Below, piece after piece: positions 33,248 to 41,943 of a DNA stretch of 64,000 nucleotides. The notes below the pieces were generated by a model. It had not been told where the DNA came from. It saw nothing but the letters and a program-made list of their open reading frames with translations, and ran no database searches. The DNA is taken from contig NZ_AP024110.1 in assembly GCF_019703875.1 (NCBI RefSeq), positions 806,001-870,000 on the forward strand, given 5' to 3'. Each line of letters starts with the position of its first letter. Position 1 is the stretch's first letter. Both the position numbers and the translations under genes were made by a program. This stretch comes from Methyloradius palustris (lineage in GTDB: Bacteria; Pseudomonadota; Gammaproteobacteria; Burkholderiales; Methylophilaceae).

Positions 33248-34141
33248 TTAAAGCTTATGTGCCGTGGCTTGTAAATGGGCAATAAACTCTTTAGCAATGG
33301 GCGAAAGTTTTTTCCCCTGCGGATATAGTAACCACCAGTTGGCGTGTATCGGAAACGTCTCAATATCAAGTACGGCTAGGCCTTCATTTTCTGCTTTTCC
33401 AGCCAAAGCGTGTCGTGAAATCACGCCCAAACCAAGGTCGCCAGCTACTGCTTGTTTGATCGCTTCATTGCTGCCCAGCTCCAGCCTGACTTTGGGTTTA
33501 AATTGATGTTCCTCAAAGTGTCTGTTGCAGGCGAGTCTGGTGCCAGAGCCACGCTCTCTCAGCACAAATGATTCATTTTCAAGTGATTTGAGGCTCAACC
33601 CTGTTTGATACGCAAGCGCATGATTGATCGGTGCAATGACGACTAACGGGTTCTCCATAAACGCTTGCTTCTCTAGCGCCATGTCCTCTGGCGGGATAGA
33701 CATAATGTAAAGATCATCAGCATTTTCTTTCAGGCGTTGAACCACGCCATCGCGGTTAAGCACTTCGAGTGAGATATCCACTTCTGGGTAAGCGTGGCAA
33801 AAGTCACCCAGTATGCGTGGTACAAAGTATTTGGCCGTGCTGGCAACGGCTACGCGCAGTCGGCCTTTTTTATGCCCTTTCATCGCTTCTATGGTTTGTT
33901 CAAAGCGGCTCCATTCTTCGGTCATGGCTTGTGCTGTCTCTGCAAGAGATTCACCCGCTTCTGTCAGGTGCAGGCGCTTGCCGATTTGCTCGTAAAGTGG
34001 CAAGCCAATGGTATCTGTGAGCTCCTTCATTTGCATGGACACTGTCGGTTGTGTGACGTAGCAAGCTTCAGCCGCAGCGGTGATACTTTTAAGTTGTGCA
34101 ACAGCCAGAAACACATTCATCTGCCTAAAAGTAATATTCAT
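33248..34141 (-). CDS. LysR-family transcriptional regulator, CbbR-like
   Basis: A 297-aa LysR regulator with N-terminal winged HTH (about 4-62: FRQMNVFLAVAQLKSITAAA, AEACYVTQPTVSMQMKEL) and an effector-binding domain from about 92. The sequence style (RLRVAVASTAKYFVPRILGDF) resembles CbbR/CmpR regulators of carbon fixation and bicarbonate uptake. It is divergent from an SbtA-type bicarbonate transporter, the classic arrangement of a LysR gene and its target, so it probably senses carbon metabolites and controls sbtA. Confidence 0.88.
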   Translation of the reverse strand: MNITFRQMNVFLAVAQLKSITAAAEACYVTQPTVSMQMKELTDTIGLPLYEQIGKRLHLTEAGESLAETAQAMTEEWSRFEQTIEAMKGHKKGRLRVAVASTAKYFVPRILGDFCHAYPEVDISLEVLNRDGVVQRLKENADDLYIMSIPPEDMALEKQAFMENPLVVIAPINHALAYQTGLSLKSLENESFVLRERGSGTRLACNRHFEEHQFKPKVRLELGSNEAIKQAVAGDLGLGVISRHALAGKAENEGLAVLDIETFPIHANWWLLYPQGKKLSPIAKEFIAHLQATAHKL

Positions 34142-34148
34142 CAGTATT

Positions 34149-34195
34149 AACCTATGGTTTATATAAATATTATTGATTTTACACTATTCAATAGT
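34149..34195. promoter_or_regulatory. Candidate LysR operator between the regulator and sbtA
   Basis: Two small dyads lie in the 95-bp divergent spacer: AACC-TAT-GGTT at 34149-34159 and ACTATT-C-AATAGT at 34183-34195. LysR proteins usually bind dyads of the T-N11-A form between themselves and the target gene. The assignment is by position and symmetry only. Confidence 0.4.
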
Positions 34196-34236
34196 CTGGT
34201 TAGTATCCGTGCCGCAAACACTACAGGGGGCTTTAA

Positions 34237-35202
34237 ATGAAGACATTATTAGATCCAGCAATTCTATTTTTCGTATTTGGTTTACTGGCGGGATTGATGA
34301 AATCCAATCTTGAAATACCGCCACAGATATCACGTTTTCTATCACTATATTTGCTGATGTCACTGGGTCTTAAGGGTGGTTTTGCCCTTGCAAAATCTGG
34401 CGTTAATGGTGAAGTGGCAATTACTTTGGCGTGTGCAGTTGGTTTGGCTATTTCTATTCCACTACTGGGTTACCAGATACTCAAGCGATTCGTCAGTGGT
34501 TATGATGCCGCGGCGATTGCAGCGACTTATGGTTCAGTGAGTGCCGTCACTTTTATTACTGCTACTCAATTTCTTGAGAATGCAGGCATTCCATTTGGCG
34601 GTCACATGGCTGCAGCCATGGCATTGATGGAATCCCCCGCGATTATTCTTGCAGTGCTGCTGGCCAATAGAACTCGCCATCAATTAGCACCGCAGTCTCA
34701 ATCCAAGGCGGGAGTGAGCCTAAGTAAATTGCTACACGAATCACTCACCGATGGTGCGCAGGTATTGTTGATCGGTGCCTTGATTATCGGCCTATTGACT
34801 GGCGAAGCAGGCAAAGCTGCGATGCAGCCATTTTCTGGTGATTTATTTAAAGGCATGCTGGCTTTTTTCTTGCTAGATATGGGCTTGCTGGCCTCACGAA
34901 ATATCAGTGGATTAAAAGGCAAATCCGTCTGGGTATTCTTGTATGCGATCGCTGCACCTTTATTGCACGCAAGCATTGCACTAGGGTTGGCACATTGGCT
35001 TCATATCAGTGCTGGAAATGCCGTGTTACTCATGGTTTTAGCTGCAAGTGCATCTTATATTGCGGTGCCTGCAGCCATACGATTTGCGATTCCAGAAGCT
35101 AATCCATCGCTGTATGTCGGTATGTCACTCGCGCTGACTTTTCCATTTAACTTGATTGTAGGTATCCCGCTCTATACATGGTTCGTATTACATCTACTTT
35201 AA
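34237..35202 (+). CDS. sbtA: SbtA-type sodium-dependent bicarbonate transporter
   Basis: A 321-aa membrane protein with about ten hydrophobic segments and SbtA-family features such as LMSLGLKGGFALAKSG near the start and YGSVSAVTFITATQFL in the middle. The two halves show the inverted-repeat plan of this family (second-half counterpart near LVLAASASYIAVPAAIRFA). SbtA imports bicarbonate with sodium. In a methylotroph this could feed anaplerotic carboxylation. AGGGGG precedes the ATG. No PII-like sbtB gene is adjacent. Confidence 0.87.
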   Translation: MKTLLDPAILFFVFGLLAGLMKSNLEIPPQISRFLSLYLLMSLGLKGGFALAKSGVNGEVAITLACAVGLAISIPLLGYQILKRFVSGYDAAAIAATYGSVSAVTFITATQFLENAGIPFGGHMAAAMALMESPAIILAVLLANRTRHQLAPQSQSKAGVSLSKLLHESLTDGAQVLLIGALIIGLLTGEAGKAAMQPFSGDLFKGMLAFFLLDMGLLASRNISGLKGKSVWVFLYAIAAPLLHASIALGLAHWLHISAGNAVLLMVLAASASYIAVPAAIRFAIPEANPSLYVGMSLALTFPFNLIVGIPLYTWFVLHLL

Positions 35203-35223
35203 AGCTGTATCTATTTTAAATCA

Positions 35224-35811
35224 CTAATGTAACTTGATAATGCCCGCGGCAATCAGCATTGCCGCGGTTGCAACTAGCAATGCGAATATTGAGATGAATA
35301 AGGCCCATCGCACTGATTGATCGCCATGCGGGGTAATCACTTCGGTATTGCTGGTTGGAGCGATTGTGCTCGATTCAGTGGGGTCGGCGGCAGCGTGCAA
35401 CAAACCCATGACCGCCTGCGTGACTTCAGGGCTAAAGCTGTAAGGGTCAAAACTTTTATAACCATAGCCAGCAAGTAGTCGCTTCATCTCTGTTCCAATT
35501 CCCACGAATTTCATAGACCAGTCAGGGAATGAGCGCTCGCTGATTTCTTTTCGCGAGAGCAGTTTCAGGTCTTTATGGCGCGGGTCTTCAAGCAGGGTTT
35601 GATAGAGTTTTTCAACCGCTTCTTGCTCGCCTTCCAGGCACTGGAAAAAACAGCCATCTCCAAAATAAAGCACGCCTACCAAGCCTTCTTTACGATTATT
35701 AGTGCGTGATTTAGCAAGTATGCGTGCCACATTGGGGTCAAGCCCACCAAAGGCATCTGATGACGGAAATATTGAGCGGCTGATGTAAATAATCTGAATC
35801 AGGTTTTGCAT
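35224..35811 (-). CDS. BLUF blue-light photoreceptor with C-terminal membrane anchor
   Basis: A 195-aa protein. The N-terminal BLUF domain (about 4-100) binds FAD and senses blue light; the expected flavin-contact residues are visible as Y9 (IIYIS), N39 (RTNNRK) and Q57 (FFQCLEGE). A linker rich in Ser, Thr and Pro leads to one transmembrane helix (about 168-190, with ALFISIFALLVATAAMLIAA). No EAL or other output domain is fused. A membrane-tethered short BLUF protein is uncommon; its partner is unknown. Confidence 0.88.
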   Translation of the reverse strand: MQNLIQIIYISRSIFPSSDAFGGLDPNVARILAKSRTNNRKEGLVGVLYFGDGCFFQCLEGEQEAVEKLYQTLLEDPRHKDLKLLSRKEISERSFPDWSMKFVGIGTEMKRLLAGYGYKSFDPYSFSPEVTQAVMGLLHAAADPTESSTIAPTSNTEVITPHGDQSVRWALFISIFALLVATAAMLIAAGIIKLH

Positions 35812-36037
35812 GTTAATCCCCTTGATTTTTTGAATTCATTATTATTGATTTGCTAGCCAATATGACTATGAAAAACCAGTAATAATTCAACCTCAAGAAC
35901 ATGCGAATTAAAAAATATGGGTGGGTGATAGATGGCGTCTAACTAAGCTAATATACTTAGTCGATATTAGATATCAGGCATTCAATACAGCTGGCGAGTT
36001 AGCTGCATAAGCTAAGCTGCATTCGGCGGGGGAAGCA

Positions 36038-39000
36038 ATGAAGCAACTACAAAAAAAATTACTGCAATTCAAAAACAATCACTTGAGTAGTCAACGGCTT
36101 AGGCATTATTTTCTGGCCAAACCCACCAAAATCATTGCCGGCTTATTCATTGCCTATCTGCTGTTTGGCTATTTTGCGGTTAACCCGATTGCCAAGCGCG
36201 CGTTGCCATGGGTGGCGGAGCATAAGCTGGCTAGCCGCATCACAGTAGATCAGGTGAAGTTTGACCCATTTAGCCTGATTCTTACCATTGATAATTTAAA
36301 GCTGAGCAAGCTAGATGGCTCGCCACTGGCCAGCTTTCAGCACTTGTTGTTGAACGTAGATACCGCAGGCATTTTCCATTTTGCCTGGCGTCTTAACGAT
36401 ATTCGCCTGACTGGACCTGAAGTCAGTTTTGATATTGGGCCAGACGGCAAGCTTAACTGGGCAGACCTGATTGCCAAGTTGAATGAAGATAAAAAGCCAG
36501 ATGATGGCGGCATGGCGCGCCTGTTGATTGACCATATTCTGATTGAGGGCGGTGATATTCAATACACCGACCGCAATCGACCAACGCCCTTCAAGGCCGT
36601 ATTAGAGCCGCTGGGGCTTGAGCTTGAAGGGCTCTCCACCTTGCCTGAAGACCGTGGTGATTACCTAGTTTATGCCAAGCTGCCAGAGCAGGGTGGTAGT
36701 TTGAAGTGGAAAGGTGACCTTTCTCTCAACCCGATTGCCTCGGCTGGCTCGATACAGATCGAAGGTATCCATTTAGCAAAATTGATGCAGGTGCTCACAC
36801 AACATGCGCTGCCATTCGAGATTACAGGCGGGGAATTGCAAACCAATTTGGACTATCGTTTTGCGATGGTGAAAGTGCCTGTCAAGCCAGCAGACGCAGC
36901 ACAGTCTGACCAAGCCGAACTCCCCCCAGTGCCAGAAGCGCGCGTTGAAAATCTCACGCTCAAAGTCACTAATCTTGCAGCGAATGTGCAGGGTAATGGT
37001 CATCTGGCACTTGGCGAAACCCAAATTACATTGCCTGCGCTGGATTTCTCAATGCTCAACGGTACCCAGCTTAAATTTGCGGGCTTGAAAGTCACTACCA
37101 ATGAGTTGGCAATCACGCAGGGCAAAGACAGTTTGTTTAAGTTGAATCAAGCCGCGGTGAATGATGTGAGTTTTGATCTGGCCGCACAACAAATAAAAGT
37201 CGGTGAAATAGCGCTTGATGCAGGTGAAGTGAGTGCAACAAGATTGAAAGATGGCAGTATCAACTGGCAACAACTTGTGCCTGCTGGCCCCCAGTCCGCC
37301 GAAGTATCAGCCTCTAAAGACACAGCAAGCGATGACAAAAAAGACAGCAAGTCATTCAAATTTGAGCTCGCCAGTTTCAAACTCTCTCACTTGAAAGCCG
37401 CTTTTCAAGATGAAAGTTTCGTACATCCGCTGCATGCCGAGATCAAGGATATCAATCTAAGCCTGAGTGCCAATAATGCCGATGGAGGCATTGCGATTGA
37501 GCCGATGAGTGCCGATTTGAGTGGAGTTAACGTGCAGTCCGCGCTCTACCCGCAGTCTATGGCCAGCATTGACAAAATCAACCTGCAAAGCGGTGCGGTC
37601 AACTTAAAAGATAGTAGCGTGAAGTTATCGGAGCTTTTGGTTTCTGGCTTGCAAACCCAGGTGCTGAGAGCTGCGGATAAATCTATCAATTGGCAGGCAG
37701 CTTTGGCTCAGGTAACTGCCAACAAACCATCAACTCCAGCCACCCAATCCAAACCGTCTAGCCAAGCGCCATGGAAAGTTTCGTTAGATAAATTCGCCGT
37801 GCAAAATAGTGGTGTGCATATTGAAGATAAGAGCACACCCAGCCCAGTGGTGTTTGATATACAAAATACCTTGTTGGAGCTTGATAATGCCTCGCTCGAC
37901 TTAGCCAAGCCATTGCCACTAAAGCTCAAAACACAGTTCAAACAGGGCGGGCAGTTTGAAGCGAATGGTAGCTTGGCGCTCATGCCGCTCAAAGCAGATT
38001 TGCAAATCAAACTAGATGCGCTTGCGCTTAAACCATTCTCGCCCTATGTGAATCAGGCGGCCTACCTCAAGCTCAATGATGGGCAAGCCAATGCGCAAGG
38101 CAAGTTGGCGCTCAAAACCGAAAAGACGCTCACAGGGCAGTTTAATGGCGGATTCAGCGTCAACAATCTGGCGGTCATTGAAGAGCCTGATAATGTTTTG
38201 TTTCTAGGCTGGAAGTCAGTATCCAGTAACTCACTCAAGTTAGCGATTGCCCCTAACCAGTTGCATATGGATGCCTTGCGTATTGAGCAGCCCACAGGCA
38301 AGTTCATCATATACGAAGATAAAACCCTCAACGTGAAGCGCATCCTGCGCACACCAGAGCCAGCAAGTAATCCGCCAGTTGCTGAAACGAGCCCTTCACC
38401 TGCGAGCGCTACAGAAGAGGCATTCCCGATTGCGATTGACCGCGTTAGTGTGAATAACGCTAATTTGGAGTTTGCTGATCTTTCGCTCAAGCCGCAATTC
38501 GGCACGCACATCAATAGCCTCACAGGCGTGATTAATGGCCTATCTACCAACCCCAATACCACCGCACAGGTGGAGATGGATGGCAAAGTGGATGAATTTG
38601 GCTCTGCGCGTATTCGCGGCTCCTTACAGCCATTCCGCGCCACTGATTTTACTGACCTGAAGTTGAGCTTCCATAACCTTGAGATGAATCGCCTTACCCC
38701 CTATTCAGGCAAGTTTGCTGGCCGCCGCATAGATTCTGGCAAGCTCTCGGTTGATCTTGAATATAAAATCAAGCAGCGCCAATTGACAGGTGAAAACAAG
38801 TTTGTCATCAATAAATTAAGGCTGGGCGAACATGTGGATAGCCCCGATGCAATGAACCTGCCGCTTGATCTGGCAATCGCTTTGCTCGAAGACAGTGATG
38901 GACTGATTGATCTTGACCTGCCTATCTCGGGCAGTCTAGATGACCCACAATTCAGCTATGGCAAGATCGTCTGGAAAGCCATTCTGAATGTATTTGAGAA

Positions 39001-39640
39001 AATCGTGACTTCGCCATTCCGCCTGCTGGGTAATCTGCTTGGTGTCAGCTCAGATAAATTAGAGGCGATTAGTTTTGACCCAGGCCTGGCAACGCTGCTG
39101 CCAGAAGAACAGGAAAAACTGAAGTCGGTGGCCGAAGGCATGGCCAAGCGCACATCACTCACCTTGAGTATTGTTCCAGCATTTGATGCCGCCGCCGATA
39201 AAGCCGCACTGCAAGAGCTGGCCACCCGCCGTGACGTATTGAATGATATGGGCATCAAGCTTAAAGAGGGCGAGCAGCCTGGGCCTTTGGATATGAATAA
39301 CGTCAAAGTGCAGTCATCCATTGAAAATATGCTCAAGGAGCGCAAAGGCGAGGGCCGTAATCTTAAGGCGCTCGAATCGCTCAAAGACTATTTCAAAAAA
39401 TCCAAACCAGAAGATGTGCCGAAATATGCTGACATGCTTCAACAACTTAGGTTGACGGCGAATGTCACAGATGCAGATTTGACCAACTTGGCTAAAGCCA
39501 GGGCAACAGCAGCTCAAGATTACCTGCTGAAAAATGCAGGCCTCGCGCCTGAAAAGTTGATGATTGCTGAGCCAGTCAAAGTGGTTGGAGATGGGAAAAC
39601 GGTGAACCTTAAAATGAATCTGGGCGTTTCTAAAAAATAG
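36038..39640 (+). CDS. Large DUF748/AsmA-like protein
   Basis: A 1200-aa protein with one N-terminal helix (about 31-50) and a long periplasmic part made of repeated AsmA/DUF748-like beta-rich modules (for example ITVDQVKFDPFSLILTIDNL, then RLTGPEVSFDIGPDGKLNW). The C-terminal third carries FVINKLRLGEHVDSPDAMNLP, the DUF748 hallmark, and an extra helical end (about 1010-1190). AsmA-like proteins are thought to bridge the envelope and move phospholipid to the outer membrane; that role is family inference. A Glu-rich GGGGAAG precedes the ATG. It appears to be a single-gene unit. Confidence 0.82.
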   Translation: MKQLQKKLLQFKNNHLSSQRLRHYFLAKPTKIIAGLFIAYLLFGYFAVNPIAKRALPWVAEHKLASRITVDQVKFDPFSLILTIDNLKLSKLDGSPLASFQHLLLNVDTAGIFHFAWRLNDIRLTGPEVSFDIGPDGKLNWADLIAKLNEDKKPDDGGMARLLIDHILIEGGDIQYTDRNRPTPFKAVLEPLGLELEGLSTLPEDRGDYLVYAKLPEQGGSLKWKGDLSLNPIASAGSIQIEGIHLAKLMQVLTQHALPFEITGGELQTNLDYRFAMVKVPVKPADAAQSDQAELPPVPEARVENLTLKVTNLAANVQGNGHLALGETQITLPALDFSMLNGTQLKFAGLKVTTNELAITQGKDSLFKLNQAAVNDVSFDLAAQQIKVGEIALDAGEVSATRLKDGSINWQQLVPAGPQSAEVSASKDTASDDKKDSKSFKFELASFKLSHLKAAFQDESFVHPLHAEIKDINLSLSANNADGGIAIEPMSADLSGVNVQSALYPQSMASIDKINLQSGAVNLKDSSVKLSELLVSGLQTQVLRAADKSINWQAALAQVTANKPSTPATQSKPSSQAPWKVSLDKFAVQNSGVHIEDKSTPSPVVFDIQNTLLELDNASLDLAKPLPLKLKTQFKQGGQFEANGSLALMPLKADLQIKLDALALKPFSPYVNQAAYLKLNDGQANAQGKLALKTEKTLTGQFNGGFSVNNLAVIEEPDNVLFLGWKSVSSNSLKLAIAPNQLHMDALRIEQPTGKFIIYEDKTLNVKRILRTPEPASNPPVAETSPSPASATEEAFPIAIDRVSVNNANLEFADLSLKPQFGTHINSLTGVINGLSTNPNTTAQVEMDGKVDEFGSARIRGSLQPFRATDFTDLKLSFHNLEMNRLTPYSGKFAGRRIDSGKLSVDLEYKIKQRQLTGENKFVINKLRLGEHVDSPDAMNLPLDLAIALLEDSDGLIDLDLPISGSLDDPQFSYGKIVWKAILNVFEKIVTSPFRLLGNLLGVSSDKLEAISFDPGLATLLPEEQEKLKSVAEGMAKRTSLTLSIVPAFDAAADKAALQELATRRDVLNDMGIKLKEGEQPGPLDMNNVKVQSSIENMLKERKGEGRNLKALESLKDYFKKSKPEDVPKYADMLQQLRLTANVTDADLTNLAKARATAAQDYLLKNAGLAPEKLMIAEPVKVVGDGKTVNLKMNLGVSKK

Positions 39641-39712
39641 GCAATGCTGAATAGAAATTTTAATTGAGGTCTGTCTCTGAATGTTCTTGCCATTTGTAAC
39701 CTCTTAAATTAT

Positions 39713-40342
39713 TCATTCGCCAAATATCAAATTTACGTTTGCATCACTACCAAGATAAGTAGTGGCCCAGTCACAAGTATTTCCCGATGGCGCATCTAGT
39801 AAAGTATGATTTCTATCAAACAAGCTATAGCCAATTACGGTAAGGTTTGCGACTATTTTATTTGTTCTCATATCGATAATTTGATTACCCGAGCGACCTG
39901 TTCTTAACTCGTTGGGGAATTCCTCATTAATATTTTTCCATGCATATACAGTCTTTTGAGTTAAGTCGGCTGACTTAATAGCATAAAATTCTTTATGATG
40001 GCTATATCCAATAACTTCACTTCTTGGAGGCTTTTCAGGGCCAATATAAGTAATGTCGTAAAGTTGTTTATCGTCATAGTCTAAGAATCGAACAAATTTA
40101 ACATGGGGTGAAGCGGCAAGTTTAAAGACACTTGAAGGTGCTGTTGGTATACCTTCATTGTAAATCCAAGCCATATTTGGCTCGACTTTATTGATCACTT
40201 GTTTGGTTTTTTCTGTTTCACATAGCTCTTTAAATCGATAGTAGCCCTTGATGTTGTCAAAAAAAATAATCGCGACTACGAGTAAGCAAGCGCCAATAAT
40301 CAGAACTGGTTTTGAAAATAAAATAACTTTTAGCTTTTTCAT
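39713..40342 (-). CDS. Membrane-anchored protein of unknown function
   Basis: A 209-aa protein with an N-terminal helix (about 8-28, PVLIIGACLLVVAIIFF) and a 175-residue presumably periplasmic domain with two or three Cys (one in NTCDWATTYLG near the end). The ATG at 40342 is preferred, since GGAGG lies 8 nt upstream, over an in-frame ATG at 40357. No family was recognised. Base composition is more AT-rich than the neighbouring genes, which may mean recent acquisition. Confidence 0.7.
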   Translation of the reverse strand: MKKLKVILFSKPVLIIGACLLVVAIIFFDNIKGYYRFKELCETEKTKQVINKVEPNMAWIYNEGIPTAPSSVFKLAASPHVKFVRFLDYDDKQLYDITYIGPEKPPRSEVIGYSHHKEFYAIKSADLTQKTVYAWKNINEEFPNELRTGRSGNQIIDMRTNKIVANLTVIGYSLFDRNHTLLDAPSGNTCDWATTYLGSDANVNLIFGE

Positions 40343-40641
40343 GCTACTAACCTCCATGGAACAATAGGGGACAGACCACGTTTAATGTCTTTGTTGAATC
40401 CCTTTTCATAGCTTCAGACTTGAACTAATAGTTAAGATTGAAAGCCTCAAAGATTGGCCTAGTTTTTCGCTTATATCAATATCAAAACATATTCTATCGT
40501 ATCGTTTTGTAACTGCCTTATAACTGGCATCAATTATCGTTAAACTGCATTGGCTGTAAAAGTGTTGCAAAACAGCCAATGTAATATCAATGTAACTACC
40601 AAGAACCATCAATTGCAGAACTCAGATAGCAGGATTAGCTC

Positions 40642-41943
40642 ATGGCGCTTACTCAAAACACATCAATTTCATCATCCAAAAAACGATGGAAAATTCTTAT
40701 CTGGTTTCTCATCATCGTGCTGATTGTCGCTGGAGCGTCTTATTACCGACATTATCAGCAGGCTAAGGCAACCAGTGGTGATGGCGCTACAGAAGCGTCG
40801 CAAGCTGCTGGCCCGGGAAAAAAGTTTGATCCCTCTGCAAAACCTGCTCCTGTTGCCACTGCAAAAGCTAAAACTCAGGACGTGAATATATATCTTGATG
40901 CCTTGGGTACTGTGACGCCACGCAATACTGTTACTGTTAAAGCGCGTGTGGATGGCCAACTGCTCAAGCTTTATTTCACTGAAGGCCAGATGGTGAACGC
41001 GGGCGATTTACTCGCACAAATTGATCCGCAGCCTTATCAGGTCGCATTAGCGCAAGCTGAAGGCCAACTGTTCCGTGATAAAGCCCTGCTTGAGAATACG
41101 TCGATTGATCTTGAGCGCTACAAAACTTTGCTAGGCCAGGACTCCATCTCCAAGCAGCAGGCTGATACGCAAGAAGCCTTGGTGCGCCAATATCGTGGTG
41201 CAGTGGCAGTGGATCAGGCATTGGTGGATAGCGCCAAACTACAACTTAGTTATGCACGCATCACCGCGCCAATTGCAGGCCGTGTGGGTTTGCGGCAGGT
41301 GGACCCGGGCAATATGATTCACAGTACTGATACGAACGGGATTGTCACCATCACCCAATTACAGCCAATCACGGCCTTATTCAATGTGCCTGAAGACAAT
41401 CTACCAAGCATTAATGAGCGCGTGAATTCAGGCGAGCCAGTCAGTGTAGATGCATTTGACCGCGCTCAAAAAAGCAAGCTCGCGAGCGGCAAGCTGCTGA
41501 CCACAGATAACCAGATTGATACCACCACTGGCACCATCAAGCTGCGCGCAATATTCAAGAATGATGATGCGGCTCTGTTTCCTAATCAATTTATCAACGT
41601 GAAGATTCTGGTGGATGTGCAAAAAGATGCAGTGGTGATCCCTGTGGCTGGCTTGCAGCGCGGTAGCAAGGGCGATTATGTCTATGTGCTAGTCGATGGT
41701 GACAGCGTAACTGTGCGCCCTGTGAAATCAGGCTATGTGGATGGCGAAGTGGTGGTGATTGCGAAAGGGCTTGATGCTGGTGAAGTCGTTGTGACGGATG
41801 GCACAGACAAACTGCGTGAGGGTGCGAAAGTGAAACCGATGGAACCTGTTGCGGCAGATGCTACAGCTGGCAAACATGGCCATGGAGGACATCACAAAAA
41901 GGGAGGGCAGAAACCTGGCGAGAAATCAGGAGGCGCTGATTAA
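40642..41943 (+). CDS. mdtA: RND efflux periplasmic adaptor, MdtA-like
   Basis: A 433-aa membrane-fusion protein. An N-terminal helix (about 17-33) anchors it. Lipoyl-like half motifs flank a coiled-coil hairpin (about 115-200, VALAQAEGQLFRDKALL to RQYRGAVAVDQALVDSA), followed by beta-barrel and membrane-proximal domains. The C-terminal tail carries HGHGGHHKKGG, a His-rich stretch not needed for the fold. Its TAA overlaps the ATG of the next gene at 41943. With the two RND pumps and the outer-membrane channel downstream it forms an MdtABC-type tripartite exporter. Substrates are not evident. Confidence 0.9.
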   Translation: MALTQNTSISSSKKRWKILIWFLIIVLIVAGASYYRHYQQAKATSGDGATEASQAAGPGKKFDPSAKPAPVATAKAKTQDVNIYLDALGTVTPRNTVTVKARVDGQLLKLYFTEGQMVNAGDLLAQIDPQPYQVALAQAEGQLFRDKALLENTSIDLERYKTLLGQDSISKQQADTQEALVRQYRGAVAVDQALVDSAKLQLSYARITAPIAGRVGLRQVDPGNMIHSTDTNGIVTITQLQPITALFNVPEDNLPSINERVNSGEPVSVDAFDRAQKSKLASGKLLTTDNQIDTTTGTIKLRAIFKNDDAALFPNQFINVKILVDVQKDAVVIPVAGLQRGSKGDYVYVLVDGDSVTVRPVKSGYVDGEVVVIAKGLDAGEVVVTDGTDKLREGAKVKPMEPVAADATAGKHGHGGHHKKGGQKPGEKSGGAD

